Shown here piece by piece: positions 16,933-27,038 of a stretch of 64,000 bases of DNA. The position numbers and the translations under genes are program-made. The notes under the pieces were generated by a model that was not told the DNA's origin, made no database searches, and saw nothing but the letters and a program-made list of their open reading frames with translations. How positions within the stretch are numbered: position 1 is the stretch's first letter; each line of letters begins with the position of its first letter. This DNA is from DASCOT01 sp965197275 (lineage in GTDB: Bacteria > Acidobacteriota > UBA890 > WLXD01), in NCBI GenBank assembly GCA_965197275.1, contig CBDAMQ010000029.1:1-64000 (forward strand). The letters are read 5' to 3'.

Positions 16933-18299
16933 TCAGTCGTAGACGACGGCCTGAATGATCGCCAGGTGGTCGCTCACACCACGTCTGAAGGCATCAACGC
17001 TGATCCGTTCATCATTGCCATGAAACCTGGAGTACTCCGAGACCGGCGTGATGGTGGGGTCGAAGCCGTAGCTGACGATCCCTAGGTCCCTGGTGAAATG
17101 ACTGTCGGTGAAGCCCGTGCTGACATAGGGCATCACTCTTGATGCCGGGTGGCGCTCACTGGTCACGGTCTCGATGGCATGGTAGAGCCGGGACTCGGTA
17201 GAGGACACGGCCGGCGTGAATGCCATGATGACCGAGATCTCCACGCCGGTGTCCTTTATGAGCTTCCGTAGTTCGTTCACGAACGCGTCCGATGGTCGGT
17301 CTGGAAGAATGCGGCAATCAATCTCGGCCCAGGCCTCTGGAGGCACGACATTGATCTTGTTGGACGCGTCGAATCGCGTGATCGCGCAGGTATCGCGAGT
17401 CAGAGCATGTAAGACGGCGGAGTGTTCCTGGAAGCGCTTCATGAACTCAGGATCTGTGACGGCAGCGGATATGTCGGCGTAGGCGCCGGCCCATTCGGGT
17501 CCGGCGACTTCCGAGAGTGACCGGAACATCGCGTCGACCGCCGGGACGATGCGTGGCGCTGAAGGATTCGCTTTGACGATGCTCAGCGCGTCGACAATAC
17601 GCGTGACCGAGGAGGTCGCGTTCGGCATCGAGCCGTGTCCGGGTTCATCGACTGCAGTCAGGCGCAACCAGACCGGACCTTTTGAGTTACCTCGACGTTG
17701 AATACGAGGCCTTTGTCATTCTGCTCTCCGTTGCCGCCCTCGTTGATCAGCAACCCTGCGCCTTCAAATACTTCGGGGTGGTTTTCGGTCAGCCAGCCGG
17801 CTCCGAAGAAACCACCGGCCTCTTCGTCAGCCGTGGCAACCAGGACGACGTCGCGATTCAGTGGAACTCCCGCCCGATGCAGGCTTATGAAGGTTGCCAG
17901 ATGCGAGATGCCGGTGCCCTTCATGTCGAGCGCGCCGCGGCCCCAGAGATAACCGTCCTTGATCTCGCCGGAGAGAGGATCGGTCGTCCAGTACGCAGGA
18001 TCGGCCGGAACGACATCCGTGTGCTGCAGCATGATCAGGGCAGGGTCGTTACCACCTTCCAGACGTGCCCACAGGTTGCCACGGCCGGGTGCGCTTTCCG
18101 CCGTTTGATAGACAATCCCTTCGGCGTCCAGGATGTCAGCGATGAACTCGACCGCGCGGGTCTCGTTGCCCGGCGGATTGATCGTGTCGACGCGCAGGAA
18201 GTCCGCTAGCCAAGCTACGGCTTCGTCCTCGATGGTTTGAGCGTGAGCGGAAACGGTGAGGGCGACGAGCGCCGTCAGCAACGCCAGACGGTTGGGCAT
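16933..18299 (-). pseudogene. M20 family metallopeptidase, interrupted by a one-base frameshift
   Basis: Two overlapping frames, 17658-18299 (N-terminal) and 16933-17667 (C-terminal), together make one M20 peptidase of about 455 residues. The first half has a signal peptide and the metal motifs LQHTDVVPADP, GRGALDMKG and ADEEAGG; the second has the dimerisation domain and the HGNDERI metal end. Near 17676-17680 a one-base deletion in a C run turns the expected VPVWLRLTAV into VRSGCA and a stop. Adding one C restores a continuous protein. It may be true inactivation or a read error. It begins 13 bp after the serine hydrolase stop, in the same direction. Confidence 0.85.
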
Positions 18300-18312
18300 G
18301 GAGTTCTCCCGG

Positions 18313-19797
18313 TTACTCGAGTTCTATTCGTGTGGAGTACTGATCATGCTGAGTGAGTCGTTGCGCGGTGCCGTCGGCGCCCATTTCAAACACGATCGTC
18401 TCCCACTCCTGATCATCGTCGTCCAGCCGCACGAACGTGTCGCCTTCGACGTGCCGGTACTTCGTCATCGCGTCACCAAGATCCCTCGACGGGATACCTA
18501 TCCGCACCAAGTGGTCGCCCCATTGGCGTATCGCCGTTTCACCGCCCCAGGGCCAACCGCCATAGTTGCCTTCATACTTTGAGAAACCGGGCATTTCTTC
18601 TTCGGACGGCGTTGCCGCTTTCTTTAGTGCCGCAGTGATCACCTTCAGCACGTTGGCAGATAGTTGCGAGGCCTGGGCGTCACCCGCGTTCGTCAGGACG
18701 ATCGTGGCGACCTTTTCCTTCGGAATCATCCTGAGGTCGGTGATGTAGCCCGGACAAGCCCCGCCGTGACCGACGGCGGTCATGCCGTCCACCTCCCACA
18801 CATAGAAGCCGATGCCCCAGGTAGTTTCCCAGTCCGGATCGAGCCAGTGCACGCGATGCATCTCGCGCAAGGTGAGCCTGTCCAGCACTTCCGTGCCGCC
18901 GTTCTCGAGGAGTCGAAACTGCCAGCTGGCAAACTTCGCAAGATCGTTCACTGTCGAGGTCAGACCTGCCGCAGCCGTTATTCCTCTGGTGAAGAACGGG
19001 TCGACCGCAGCCCGCGTTCCGCTCCGTTCCAGCCCGCTGTAGCCAATCGCCAACTGCTCGCCGCGAAGGTCCTCAGGGTAGTGGGCGCGCGTGTCGTTCA
19101 TGCTCAGCGGATCGAGGATATGCGCCTTCAGGTAGTCGGCGAACTCCTCTCCCGATTGCTCACGCACGAGTTCACCGGCAACGGACATCGCGAGATTTGA
19201 ATACTGGTAACGATCCCGGGCCGGGTAGAGAGTGCTTTGAGTTTGCAGCCTCTCTATCAGTTGCTCCCGCGTTGGAAACGGAAAACCCGTACCGGTCCAG
19301 TAGGGAAAACCCGACTCCCTCGGCAAGCCCGAGGAATGAGTGAGCATGCTTTCGATCGTGATCGGGCCGCTGTCGTCGTGGGTTTGCTTGATATCGAACC
19401 AATCGAGATGGTCGCCTACGGGATCCCGAAGCTGCAGGTTACCGGCATCCCGCAACTGCATCACTGAAATGGACGTAAACAGCTTGCTGATACTGCAAAC
19501 GCTGTAGATCGTGTCCGCATCAGCAGATCTCTTTGTGTCGAGGTTGGAATAGCCGTAGCCGCTGCTCCAAATCAGGTCCTGGTCATAGACGATGCCTGCC
19601 GAGATTCCGGGAACCTTGTCGTAGGCGCGATTCCCTTCAAGCCAGGCGTCGATGGCAGCGAGTGCCCCTTGAACTTCGGGGTGAGCGATCAGCTCGTCGC
19701 TGGTCGCCTCCGGGGCGGCACCGTCGGCAGATACAACAGCCGACTGAAATGACAGCCCGATCAGCGTGATGGCTAATGTGGCGTAGGACTTGGACAT
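18313..19797 (-). CDS. Secreted class C beta-lactamase-like serine hydrolase
   Basis: The ATG at 19797 is preceded by AAGGAGA at good spacing and starts a signal peptide, giving 494 residues. The longer frame to 20127 is not needed. The class C/penicillin-binding fold motifs are S102-I-S-K105 (SISK), Y199-S-N201 (YSN) and a later GHGGACPG in place of KTG. The C-terminal 90 residues form an extra domain typical of peptidase-type serine hydrolases. Relatives include D-aminopeptidases and esterases rather than true beta-lactamases. It is upstream of the M20 gene on the same strand, so peptide or D-amino acid hydrolysis is a fair guess. Confidence 0.85.
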   Translation of the reverse strand: MSKSYATLAITLIGLSFQSAVVSADGAAPEATSDELIAHPEVQGALAAIDAWLEGNRAYDKVPGISAGIVYDQDLIWSSGYGYSNLDTKRSADADTIYSVCSISKLFTSISVMQLRDAGNLQLRDPVGDHLDWFDIKQTHDDSGPITIESMLTHSSGLPRESGFPYWTGTGFPFPTREQLIERLQTQSTLYPARDRYQYSNLAMSVAGELVREQSGEEFADYLKAHILDPLSMNDTRAHYPEDLRGEQLAIGYSGLERSGTRAAVDPFFTRGITAAAGLTSTVNDLAKFASWQFRLLENGGTEVLDRLTLREMHRVHWLDPDWETTWGIGFYVWEVDGMTAVGHGGACPGYITDLRMIPKEKVATIVLTNAGDAQASQLSANVLKVITAALKKAATPSEEEMPGFSKYEGNYGGWPWGGETAIRQWGDHLVRIGIPSRDLGDAMTKYRHVEGDTFVRLDDDDQEWETIVFEMGADGTAQRLTQHDQYSTRIELE

Positions 19798-19982
19798 GAA
19801 CGTCTCCTTGGACAGGGCCGAGGTCTGTACTCTCTCGTTCATCCTCGACCCCAGGCAGGTCGGCGCTACGCTATCGTAGGCGGCGTCATGATTCACCGGT
19901 CTGGTCCGGTATCGAGACGAGAGACGGCAACGACACCGACGCTCCGGGAGGCCAATACCGTGATCGAGGGCGAGAGATCGAG

Positions 19983-21710
19983 ATGGTAGCGATGAGGGTG
20001 ATCGCCATCGCGCTGGGCGCCATGGTGGCGAGCGTTTCCCCGGGCCTCGGTGGGGCGCAGGACGCCGCCGACCTCGTGTTTCGCGGTGGTGCTGTCTACA
20101 CCGTAGATGCGGCGCGCAGCTGGGCATCGGCGGTTGCGGTCACGGGAAACCGCATCGCTTACGTTGGCAGCGACCGCGGCGTCGAGGCCTTCGTCGGCAG
20201 CGCCACGCGCGTGGTCGATCTGCGCGGCCGCATGCTGCTGCCGGGGTTCCAGGATTCCCACATACATCCGGGCGGCGGCGGCCTCGGCATGGATCTTGTC
20301 GACGTCGGCGGTGTGTTCGATCGTGCCGGGGTCTTTCGCATCATCGAAGAATACGCTGCCGCACACCCTGATCGACCCTGGATCGAGGGAAGCGGCTGGG
20401 AGGAAGGAGCCTTCAAGCCATCGGGGCTGCCGGATCGTCACATGCTCGACGAGTTGGTCACCGATCGGCCGGCGTTTCTGGTCAACTCATCGCGCCACGA
20501 CGGCTGGGCAAACAGCCGCGCGCTGGAGATCGCCGGCATCGACGCCACTACCCCCGACCCGCCGAACGGCGTCATCGAGCGCGATGCGGCGGGAGTGCCG
20601 ACAGGAGTTCTCCACGAGCGCGCCATGGACCTGGTCAGGCGGCACATCCCGGACCCGTCGCAGCGTCAGCGCCTCGATGGCTACCGCCGCGCCTTTGGCG
20701 AGCTGGCGCGTTACGGCATCACGGCGATCATCGACGCCGGCGCCAGCCCGCAGAGCGAGGCCGACTATCGTGCGCTGGCAGAGGCCGGGGAGCTGAACGC
20801 GCGTACCGTGCTCTGCCAGCGCTACTCGCCGGCCGGAGACGACGACGAGCAGGTGCAGAGCTTCCTGAGGCGTCGGGCGCAGCTCCAAGATACGGTTCTG
20901 CGGGCACCCTGCGTCAAGATCGCCCTCGACGGGCTGATCGAGCAATACACCGGGGCATTGCTGGAGCCTTACGCCGATCGGCCCGACTTCCTCGGCCACC
21001 TGACCGTCGAGCCGCAGCGGCTGCAGCGCTTGGTGACGCGCCTCGACGCCGAGGCATTCCAGATCCAGGTGCACGTCATGGGCGACCGCGCCATCCGCGA
21101 GATCCTCGACGCGTTCGAGGTGGCGCAGCGTGCCAACGGCCGGCGCGACTCGCGCCACCATCTGGCACACGTGCACTTCCCCGATGCCGCTGATATCCCG
21201 CGACTGCGCACGCTGGGTGTGGCGGCCAACATGTCGCCATTGTGGGCGCGGGGAGACGACTGGGAGACGTTCTTCGCCCCCCGTCGTCTGGGGCCAGAGC
21301 GCTCGCTGCAGCTGCTGGTGCACCGATCGATCCTCGCAGCCGGCGCACGGTTGGTCTTCGGAACCGACTGGCCCGTCACCTCGATCGTTCCGGTCGACGG
21401 GCTGGAGACCGCTGTTACACGTCGCCACCTGGGAGGCATCGACCCCTATGGCGAGACCGACGCCGCCTGGGAGCCGGAGGAGCGCATCTTGCTCGGAGAG
21501 GCGCTCGCTGCCTACACCATCGCCGGCGCCGAGCTGTCGTTCGACGAGCGTCAACGTGGCTCCATCGAGGTAGGGAAGCTGGCCGACCTCGTGGTGCTGG
21601 ACCGAAACCTCTTCGAGGTAGCGCCGTTGACGATCCACCAAGCGGTCGTGGAGATGACCGTGTTCGACGGGCGCGTGATCTACGAGCAAGGAGCCGCGAG
21701 CCGACCCTAG
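19983..21710 (+). CDS. YtcJ-like amidohydrolase
   Basis: A 575-residue exported amidohydrolase of the amidohydrolase_3/YtcJ group. Two in-frame starts (19983 and 19992) both lead into a hydrophobic leader. The metal-binding HxH is H93/H95 in FQDSHIHPGG. A lysine in CVKIALDG, histidines in QIQVHVMGD and HHLAHVHFP, and the FGTDWPV aspartate complete the expected set. Family members hydrolyse amides of varied nature; substrate unknown. The TAG stop is part of a repeat end (CTAGCAGGCCGTGGTGG) that also flanks the MITE at 49357, so the last codons may have been shaped by an insertion. Confidence 0.87.
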   Translation: MVAMRVIAIALGAMVASVSPGLGGAQDAADLVFRGGAVYTVDAARSWASAVAVTGNRIAYVGSDRGVEAFVGSATRVVDLRGRMLLPGFQDSHIHPGGGGLGMDLVDVGGVFDRAGVFRIIEEYAAAHPDRPWIEGSGWEEGAFKPSGLPDRHMLDELVTDRPAFLVNSSRHDGWANSRALEIAGIDATTPDPPNGVIERDAAGVPTGVLHERAMDLVRRHIPDPSQRQRLDGYRRAFGELARYGITAIIDAGASPQSEADYRALAEAGELNARTVLCQRYSPAGDDDEQVQSFLRRRAQLQDTVLRAPCVKIALDGLIEQYTGALLEPYADRPDFLGHLTVEPQRLQRLVTRLDAEAFQIQVHVMGDRAIREILDAFEVAQRANGRRDSRHHLAHVHFPDAADIPRLRTLGVAANMSPLWARGDDWETFFAPRRLGPERSLQLLVHRSILAAGARLVFGTDWPVTSIVPVDGLETAVTRRHLGGIDPYGETDAAWEPEERILLGEALAAYTIAGAELSFDERQRGSIEVGKLADLVVLDRNLFEVAPLTIHQAVVEMTVFDGRVIYEQGAASRP

Positions 21711-21728
21711 CAGGCCGTGGTGGAAGTG
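21707..21728 (+). repeat. Solo end of the CTAGCAGGCCG repeat family
   Basis: This 22-bp sequence is identical to the first 22 bp of the inverted terminal repeat of the MITE at 49357-49635. It overlaps the stop codon of the YtcJ-like gene. No partner end is seen nearby, so it looks like a degenerate or single-ended trace. Confidence 0.7.
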
Positions 21729-21796
21729 CTCGTGATGGAGATCGACAGAGATAAACGAGCCAGTAGAATCGCGGCAATCAGACACAGGAGATGATC

Positions 21797-23113
21797 ATGA
21801 GATCGCGTTCTTCAAATCTGGTCGCGGGGATCCTGCTGGTCGGCGCTAGCTTGGCCACGGCGGCGACGGCGCAGACGCCGGACACCCAGTACGTCCGCGC
21901 CGGGGCGGTGATCGACGTGGTGAACGGCGAGCTGGTGACCGACCAGGGGATCGTCGTGCGGTATGGCCGCATCGAGTCGATCGGGCCAGCGGCGTCGCTT
22001 CCCGTGCCGGCAGGGGCCGTGGTCATCGATCTGTCCGCGGCCACAGTGTTGCCCGGATTGATCGACCTGCATACGCACCTCACCGCTGACGGCGAGACCC
22101 ACGGCTACGCGGCGCTGGCGGTCTCGCTCATGCGATCGGCGCTAACCGGAGTGCGCCAGGCTGCGCGGACGCTCGACGCCGGTTTCACGACGGTTCGCAA
22201 CGTCGGTGCCGGCGGGTTCACAGACGTGGCGCTGCGCGATGCGATCAACGCTGGCGATATCGTGGGACCACGCATGCTGGTGTCGGGGCCAGCGCTTGGC
22301 ATCACCGGTGGTCATTGCGACATGAACCTGCTGCCGCCCGAGTTCGATTTCGTCGGTGAAGGCGTTGCAGACGGCCCGTGGGCGATTCGCAAGCGCATTC
22401 GTGAGAACGCCAAGTACGGCGTCGACGTGATCAAGTTCTGCGCCACTGGAGGCGTCCTGTCCAAGGGGACGACGGTTGGCGGCCTGCAGTACACCTTCGA
22501 GGAGATGCAGGCCATCGTTGATGAGGCGCACAAGTTCGGCTTCGTGGTCGCTGCTCACGCCCACGGTACCGAGGGGATCAAGCTCGCGATCCAGGCCGGC
22601 GTCGATTCCATCGAGCACGCCAGCATGCTCGATGACGAGGCGATCGAGTTGGCGGTCGAGCACGGCACCGCGCTGTCGATGGATGTTTACGTGTCCGACT
22701 ACATTCTGACCTCGGGCGAGGAGGCCGGGATCCTGCCCGAGTCGCTCGACAAGGAGCGTCAGGTAGGCCGTGTGCAACGCGAGAGCTTTCGACGCGCCCA
22801 CGGTGCGGGGGTGCGGATCGTCTTCGGCACCGACGCTGGGGTGTATCCGCATGGCTCTAACGGCCGCCAGTTCGCCTACATGGTGGAATGGGGCATGACC
22901 CCGATACAGGCGATCCAGGCAGCCACGATCCACGCCGCCAAGCTGCTCAAGCGCGACGGTGAATTCGGCTCACTGGCCGTCGGCCGCTCAGCCGACCTCA
23001 TCGCCGTGGCGGACAATCCGCTCGACAACGTGCGCGCGCTCGAGAGCGTCGGGTTCGTGATGAAACAGGGAAGTGTGTACAAAGACGAGCTGTCGGGATC
23101 TGCTGCCCGCTAG
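21797..23113 (+). CDS. Imidazolonepropionase-like amidohydrolase (Xaa-Pro dipeptidase type)
   Basis: The second of two close ATGs (21797) has AGGAG at the right spacing, so I place the start there, giving 438 residues with a signal peptide ending near ATAQT. Metal ligands are visible as LIDLHTHLT, the lysine of DVIKFCATGG, VAAHAHG, SIEHAS and FGTDAGVYPHG. This is the COG1228 group, whose members include prolidase-like and carnosinase-like enzymes. It follows the YtcJ-like gene by about 85 bp and precedes the sulfotransferase-like gene by 22 bp, suggesting a shared transcript. Confidence 0.87.
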   Translation: MRSRSSNLVAGILLVGASLATAATAQTPDTQYVRAGAVIDVVNGELVTDQGIVVRYGRIESIGPAASLPVPAGAVVIDLSAATVLPGLIDLHTHLTADGETHGYAALAVSLMRSALTGVRQAARTLDAGFTTVRNVGAGGFTDVALRDAINAGDIVGPRMLVSGPALGITGGHCDMNLLPPEFDFVGEGVADGPWAIRKRIRENAKYGVDVIKFCATGGVLSKGTTVGGLQYTFEEMQAIVDEAHKFGFVVAAHAHGTEGIKLAIQAGVDSIEHASMLDDEAIELAVEHGTALSMDVYVSDYILTSGEEAGILPESLDKERQVGRVQRESFRRAHGAGVRIVFGTDAGVYPHGSNGRQFAYMVEWGMTPIQAIQAATIHAAKLLKRDGEFGSLAVGRSADLIAVADNPLDNVRALESVGFVMKQGSVYKDELSGSAAR

Positions 23114-23135
23114 CCGTCCGGCTCCGGAGGCCTCC

Positions 23136-24305
23136 ATGAACATTCGCTGGCTAGCGGCCGGGGCGCTCGTCTGCTGCCTTCTGACGACGTCGCAGGCGCT
23201 CGCGACGCGCCCCACTCCGCCAACGCATCACAGGAAAGGACTTACGATCATTGATCGCGCTCGCGTGAGCCCGGGGTATGTCGTGTTTGCCGGGAATGAT
23301 GGCGATATCTACGTTATCGGGGTGGAAGGGCAGGTCGCCCGTCGATTGCGGCCACCGGCGGGGCAGCGCTACGCGTTTGCGCGACCGCTGGACAATGGCC
23401 GTATTCTGGTGCGGTTGCACGACTCGTCGACCGGGGCTCGGTCGATCGTCGAGATCGATCGGGCGGGGCGTCCCGTCTGGCAGTTCGCCCAGCCCGACGG
23501 CGTCACTTTCCACCACGACCACTCACGGCTGGCAAACGGCAACACCTTGATCCTGTGCTCTCGGGAGATCGATCGGCCGGAGATCTCTCGCGCGTCACTA
23601 CAGGACGACTGTGTGCTCGAGGTTCGATCCGACGGTACCGTCGCGTGGGACTGGCAGACGGCGGATCGTTTCGGAGATTTCGAATTCTCGCCGCGTATGA
23701 CTCGCATGATTCGGCGGCAGGGCGGGGACTGGGCACACGCCAACGCGGCCTCGGCCATTCCTCGGAACGGCCACGCGGATCCCCGCTTCCGCGCCGGCAA
23801 CATCATCGTCAGCTACCGGTTCATCAACGCGGTCGCCATCATCGATCGTCAGACAGGGCGGATCGTCTGGCGCACCGACGGCACGACGATCGGCCAGCAC
23901 GATCCGCACATGATTCCGCGTGGCCTGCCCGGCGCCGGCAACATACTGATCTTCGACAACGGCCTGGGCAGCGGCTACGACTCCGGCAGCAGCACCGGTT
24001 GGCGGTCGTTCTCGCGTGTCATCGAGATCGATCCGGTCGACCGGTCGATCGGCTACGAGTATCGGGCATCCGCCTCGGGGCTACCCCAGTTCACCTTCAA
24101 CAGCTTCATTCTGAGCTCAGCGCAGCGGTTGCCGAACGGCAACACGCTGATCGACGAGGGCGCATACGGGAGGATCTTCGAGGTCACGGCAGATGGCGAG
24201 ATCGTCTGGGAATACATCAGCCGGGCGATGGGGCCGTTCCGGGACGTGCAGGCGAACGTTGTCTACCGAGCCACGAAGGTACCGCTGGAGTGGCTAAACG
24301 GGTGA
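23136..24305 (+). CDS. Arylsulfotransferase (ASST)-like exported protein
   Basis: The start at 23136 follows GGAGG and gives a 389-residue protein with a signal peptide (LVCCLLTTSQALA). The body is a six-bladed propeller rich in W and D motifs: IVEIDRAGRPVWQF, FHHDHSRLANGNTL, CVLEVRSDGTVAWDWQ, IVWRTDGTTIGQHDPHMIP and IFEVTADGEIVWEYIS. The paired histidines in HHDH and QHDPH resemble those of ASST-type proteins, which move sulfate between phenols without PAPS. Whether this member is active is not known. It is probably co-transcribed with the amidohydrolase upstream and the serine hydrolase 38 bp downstream. Confidence 0.75.
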   Translation: MNIRWLAAGALVCCLLTTSQALATRPTPPTHHRKGLTIIDRARVSPGYVVFAGNDGDIYVIGVEGQVARRLRPPAGQRYAFARPLDNGRILVRLHDSSTGARSIVEIDRAGRPVWQFAQPDGVTFHHDHSRLANGNTLILCSREIDRPEISRASLQDDCVLEVRSDGTVAWDWQTADRFGDFEFSPRMTRMIRRQGGDWAHANAASAIPRNGHADPRFRAGNIIVSYRFINAVAIIDRQTGRIVWRTDGTTIGQHDPHMIPRGLPGAGNILIFDNGLGSGYDSGSSTGWRSFSRVIEIDPVDRSIGYEYRASASGLPQFTFNSFILSSAQRLPNGNTLIDEGAYGRIFEVTADGEIVWEYISRAMGPFRDVQANVVYRATKVPLEWLNG

Positions 24306-24343
24306 GATACTCTCTGCTTTCCTGGACCTCGGAGGGAAACATC

Positions 24344-25792
24344 ATGAAGCGTCTGTCAGCCCAAGTCGCAGCCATCGCGCTCCTCCTGTCCGCGCCTGTC
24401 GGCGCGCAGCAAACCGAGTCGTACGACTATTGGAGATTCAACCGCAACATCATTCAGTATGGGCAGCAGGCGATCTTCATGTGCAACGGGCTGTTCACCT
24501 CGAATCGAACGCTCGAGCAGGTGTTCGATCAGGAGCTCAAGTACCTGCGGCAGCCGGTCGGGACGCCGTCCGGCGGCGACTACGTGGTCGATTGGGATCG
24601 TCGTGCGGTCGCCATCGGCGCACCCGGTGGGACTCCGGTTATGCGCGCCGCGTTCCGTGAGGGACTGGGTTGCGTGATCCTGGCGCCGGACCAGACGTTC
24701 GAGGACATCGACAGCTTGCCTCTACTGGATACGCCGGTGCTGGCGAACGATCCGGCATCGATCCCGTGGCCGGACGGCGATCTAATGGAGGAGGTGGCGC
24801 TCCCCTCCGAGCTCAACTCGGCGGTGTTGCAAGCCGCTTCGGACTGGGCATTCGAGCGCGAATCTCGCGAGCAGGTCACGCTGAGCCTGCTAGTGGTTCA
24901 CCGCGGTCAGATCGTTCACGAGCGCTATGCGCCCGGTGTGGACATGACCACCCGTACCCGTACGTGGTCGACCGCCAAGAGCCTCGCGGTGACGTTGATC
25001 GGCATGCTCGTCGACGAGGGCCGGTTGCACCTCGACGACCCCTTGGGCTTCGACTGGCTACCGACGGCCGAGGACGCCGACTCGGACCCTCGCGCACGCA
25101 TCACCTTGCGGCATGCGCTCAACATGTCGAGCGGTTTGAACACTGTCGACAACGCCGGGCGCGAGTACGCCATTGGATCGGGCCAGGCGTACTGGGCTGG
25201 CGCCAGCTCGATCATGGGGGCGCGGAGCCGCGGCCTGATCCGCGAGCCCGGCTCGCACTGGGATTACGAGAACTACGACACGCTGCTCGCCGTTTATGCG
25301 ATGAAACGGGCGATCGGCGACAACCAGGAGTACCTGCAGTTTCCGCGTAGCGCGTTGCTGGACCCGATCGGTATGCGCAATACGCTCGTCAGCGTCGATC
25401 GTTTCGGCGACTTCATTCTGAGTAGCCAGGTCTACACCAACGCGCGGGACCTGGCGCGGTTCGGCATGCTCTACCTGCAGGGCGGAGTATGGAACGGCCG
25501 GCGCCTGCTATCCGAGGAGTGGATCGATTTCGTTCGAACCCCAGCGCCGTCGACCGCATCGCGCGGCAACTTTTACGGCGGACAGTGGTGGCTGGTACCA
25601 GAAGATCGCACCGACGTGCCGAGCGGCGCATACTCGACCGCCGGGAATCGCGGCCAGTATGCGGTGGTGGTGCCGTCGCACGAGCTGGTGATCGTTCGAC
25701 GGGGTCTGGACTACGGGCGTCAGGGGTTCAATCGTTGGGATCTCACGCGCGAGGTGCTGATGGCCTTCGGAACAGCGGCGGACGACGAATAG
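24344..25792 (+). CDS. Exported class C serine hydrolase (6-aminohexanoate-dimer hydrolase-like)
   Basis: The ATG at 24344 is preceded by CGGAGGGAAAC and opens a signal peptide ending at VGAQQ, giving 482 residues. The much longer frame back to 23555 is the shadow of the sulfotransferase gene. Catalytic motifs are S209-T-A-K212 (TWSTAKS) and YEN in HWDYENYDT, with NRGQY near the end. An N-terminal domain of about 150 residues precedes the hydrolase fold. The pattern resembles NylB-type amide hydrolases and related esterases. It ends 37 bp before the convergent MFS gene. Confidence 0.83.
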   Translation: MKRLSAQVAAIALLLSAPVGAQQTESYDYWRFNRNIIQYGQQAIFMCNGLFTSNRTLEQVFDQELKYLRQPVGTPSGGDYVVDWDRRAVAIGAPGGTPVMRAAFREGLGCVILAPDQTFEDIDSLPLLDTPVLANDPASIPWPDGDLMEEVALPSELNSAVLQAASDWAFERESREQVTLSLLVVHRGQIVHERYAPGVDMTTRTRTWSTAKSLAVTLIGMLVDEGRLHLDDPLGFDWLPTAEDADSDPRARITLRHALNMSSGLNTVDNAGREYAIGSGQAYWAGASSIMGARSRGLIREPGSHWDYENYDTLLAVYAMKRAIGDNQEYLQFPRSALLDPIGMRNTLVSVDRFGDFILSSQVYTNARDLARFGMLYLQGGVWNGRRLLSEEWIDFVRTPAPSTASRGNFYGGQWWLVPEDRTDVPSGAYSTAGNRGQYAVVVPSHELVIVRRGLDYGRQGFNRWDLTREVLMAFGTAADDE

Positions 25793-25829
25793 GGGGCGTC
25801 GAACTCGCGGCCGTCGGAGGTGGCAAGCG

Positions 25830-27023
25830 CTACGCGCTGGCCTCGGAACGGTTCTTGCTGCACAAGACAGCGAAGAGAATCGCCGCCGCGATCGACGTGA
25901 CGGCGCCGAAAACGAACGGCGTGTGAGCACCGAATCGATCCCACAGTGCTCCAGCGATCAAACTGGCGGCGAGAACGAACACCCCAGTGACGGCCTGATA
26001 TAGGCCCATGGCAGTGGCGATACCGCCGCGCGGCGCCAGATCGGCGACATAGGCGCGCCCGGCGCCCGCGAACGCCGCCGCATACAGTCCATAGACGGCG
26101 AGCAGCGGCACCGCGTAGAGACGATCGTCGGCGATTGCAAAGCCTGTATAGACCGCCGCGGAGAGCGCGAAGCCGCCCAGCAACACGCGGCGGCGTCCGA
26201 TGCGATCCGAAAGGGATCCGGCGGGCAGTGCGGCGGCAGCGTAGGTGAGGTTGTAGAGCACGTAGAGGCCGAGCACACCTTCTTGCGACCATCCCAGATC
26301 GCGTGCCCGCAGTAACAGGAAGACGTTGCTGCTGTTGCCCAGTGCGAACAGCCCGACGACCAGCAGGAAGCGGCGCAGCTCGGGCGAGGTACCGAGCCTG
26401 GAGTTCGTCTTGCGAGGCTCGGGCGGCGGCCCACGGATCTCCGCTACTCGGGCGAGCACGACCACACCGGCGAACGCGGGAACGGCGGCGAGCAGGAACA
26501 GTCCCGTGTAGCCGAGGCCGAACGTCGAGAGTGCCACGAGCGCGAGGAGCGGACCGATGACAGCCCCGGTGGTATCCATCGCTCGATGGAAGCCGAACGC
26601 CCTGCCTCGGTGCTCGGGCGCGGTGGAGTCGGCGATCAGCGCATCGCGTGCGGGGCCGCGCAACCCCTTGCCGGTTCGGTCGACAACGCGAGCGCCGAGT
26701 ACCCAGCCCCAGTTACCAGCCAGCGCCAATAACGGCTTGGCGATGGCCGACAGGGCATAGCCAGCGAGCGCGAATGGTCGGCGGCGCCGGGTGCGATCTG
26801 ATAGCCACCCCGAGACCGCCTTCAGCCCGCTCGCCGTGCTCTCGGCGATCCCTTCAATCAGTCCGACAACACTGATTGGGGCGCCCAGTGCCTCGGTGAG
26901 ATAGAGCGGTACGACGGCGTACAGCATCTCGCTGCTCAGATCGGTGAGCAGGCTGACCATACCCAGCTTACGGACGTTGGGCCCCAGGGGTGGTGGCTGC
27001 GAGGTCACGTCCGGCTCACCCAT
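25830..27023 (-). CDS. Major facilitator superfamily transporter
   Basis: A 397-residue inner-membrane protein with about twelve hydrophobic segments and the MFS loop motif between helices 2 and 3 (GWLSDRTRRRRPF); the second half has a matching GSLSDRIGRRRVLL. The N-terminal LLTDLSSEMLYAVVPLYL is typical of MFS carriers annotated as multidrug or sugar exporters. The substrate is unknown. It starts 15 bp after the stop of the OPT transporter in the same direction, so both are likely expressed together. Confidence 0.87.
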   Translation of the reverse strand: MGEPDVTSQPPPLGPNVRKLGMVSLLTDLSSEMLYAVVPLYLTEALGAPISVVGLIEGIAESTASGLKAVSGWLSDRTRRRRPFALAGYALSAIAKPLLALAGNWGWVLGARVVDRTGKGLRGPARDALIADSTAPEHRGRAFGFHRAMDTTGAVIGPLLALVALSTFGLGYTGLFLLAAVPAFAGVVVLARVAEIRGPPPEPRKTNSRLGTSPELRRFLLVVGLFALGNSSNVFLLLRARDLGWSQEGVLGLYVLYNLTYAAAALPAGSLSDRIGRRRVLLGGFALSAAVYTGFAIADDRLYAVPLLAVYGLYAAAFAGAGRAYVADLAPRGGIATAMGLYQAVTGVFVLAASLIAGALWDRFGAHTPFVFGAVTSIAAAILFAVLCSKNRSEASA

Positions 27024-27038
27024 ACGTGGGATCAGGGC

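Noticed and set aside
23555..24343. Long 5' extension of the second serine hydrolase frame
   Set aside because: It covers the sulfotransferase gene in another frame; the ATG at 24344 has its own ribosome site and signal peptide.
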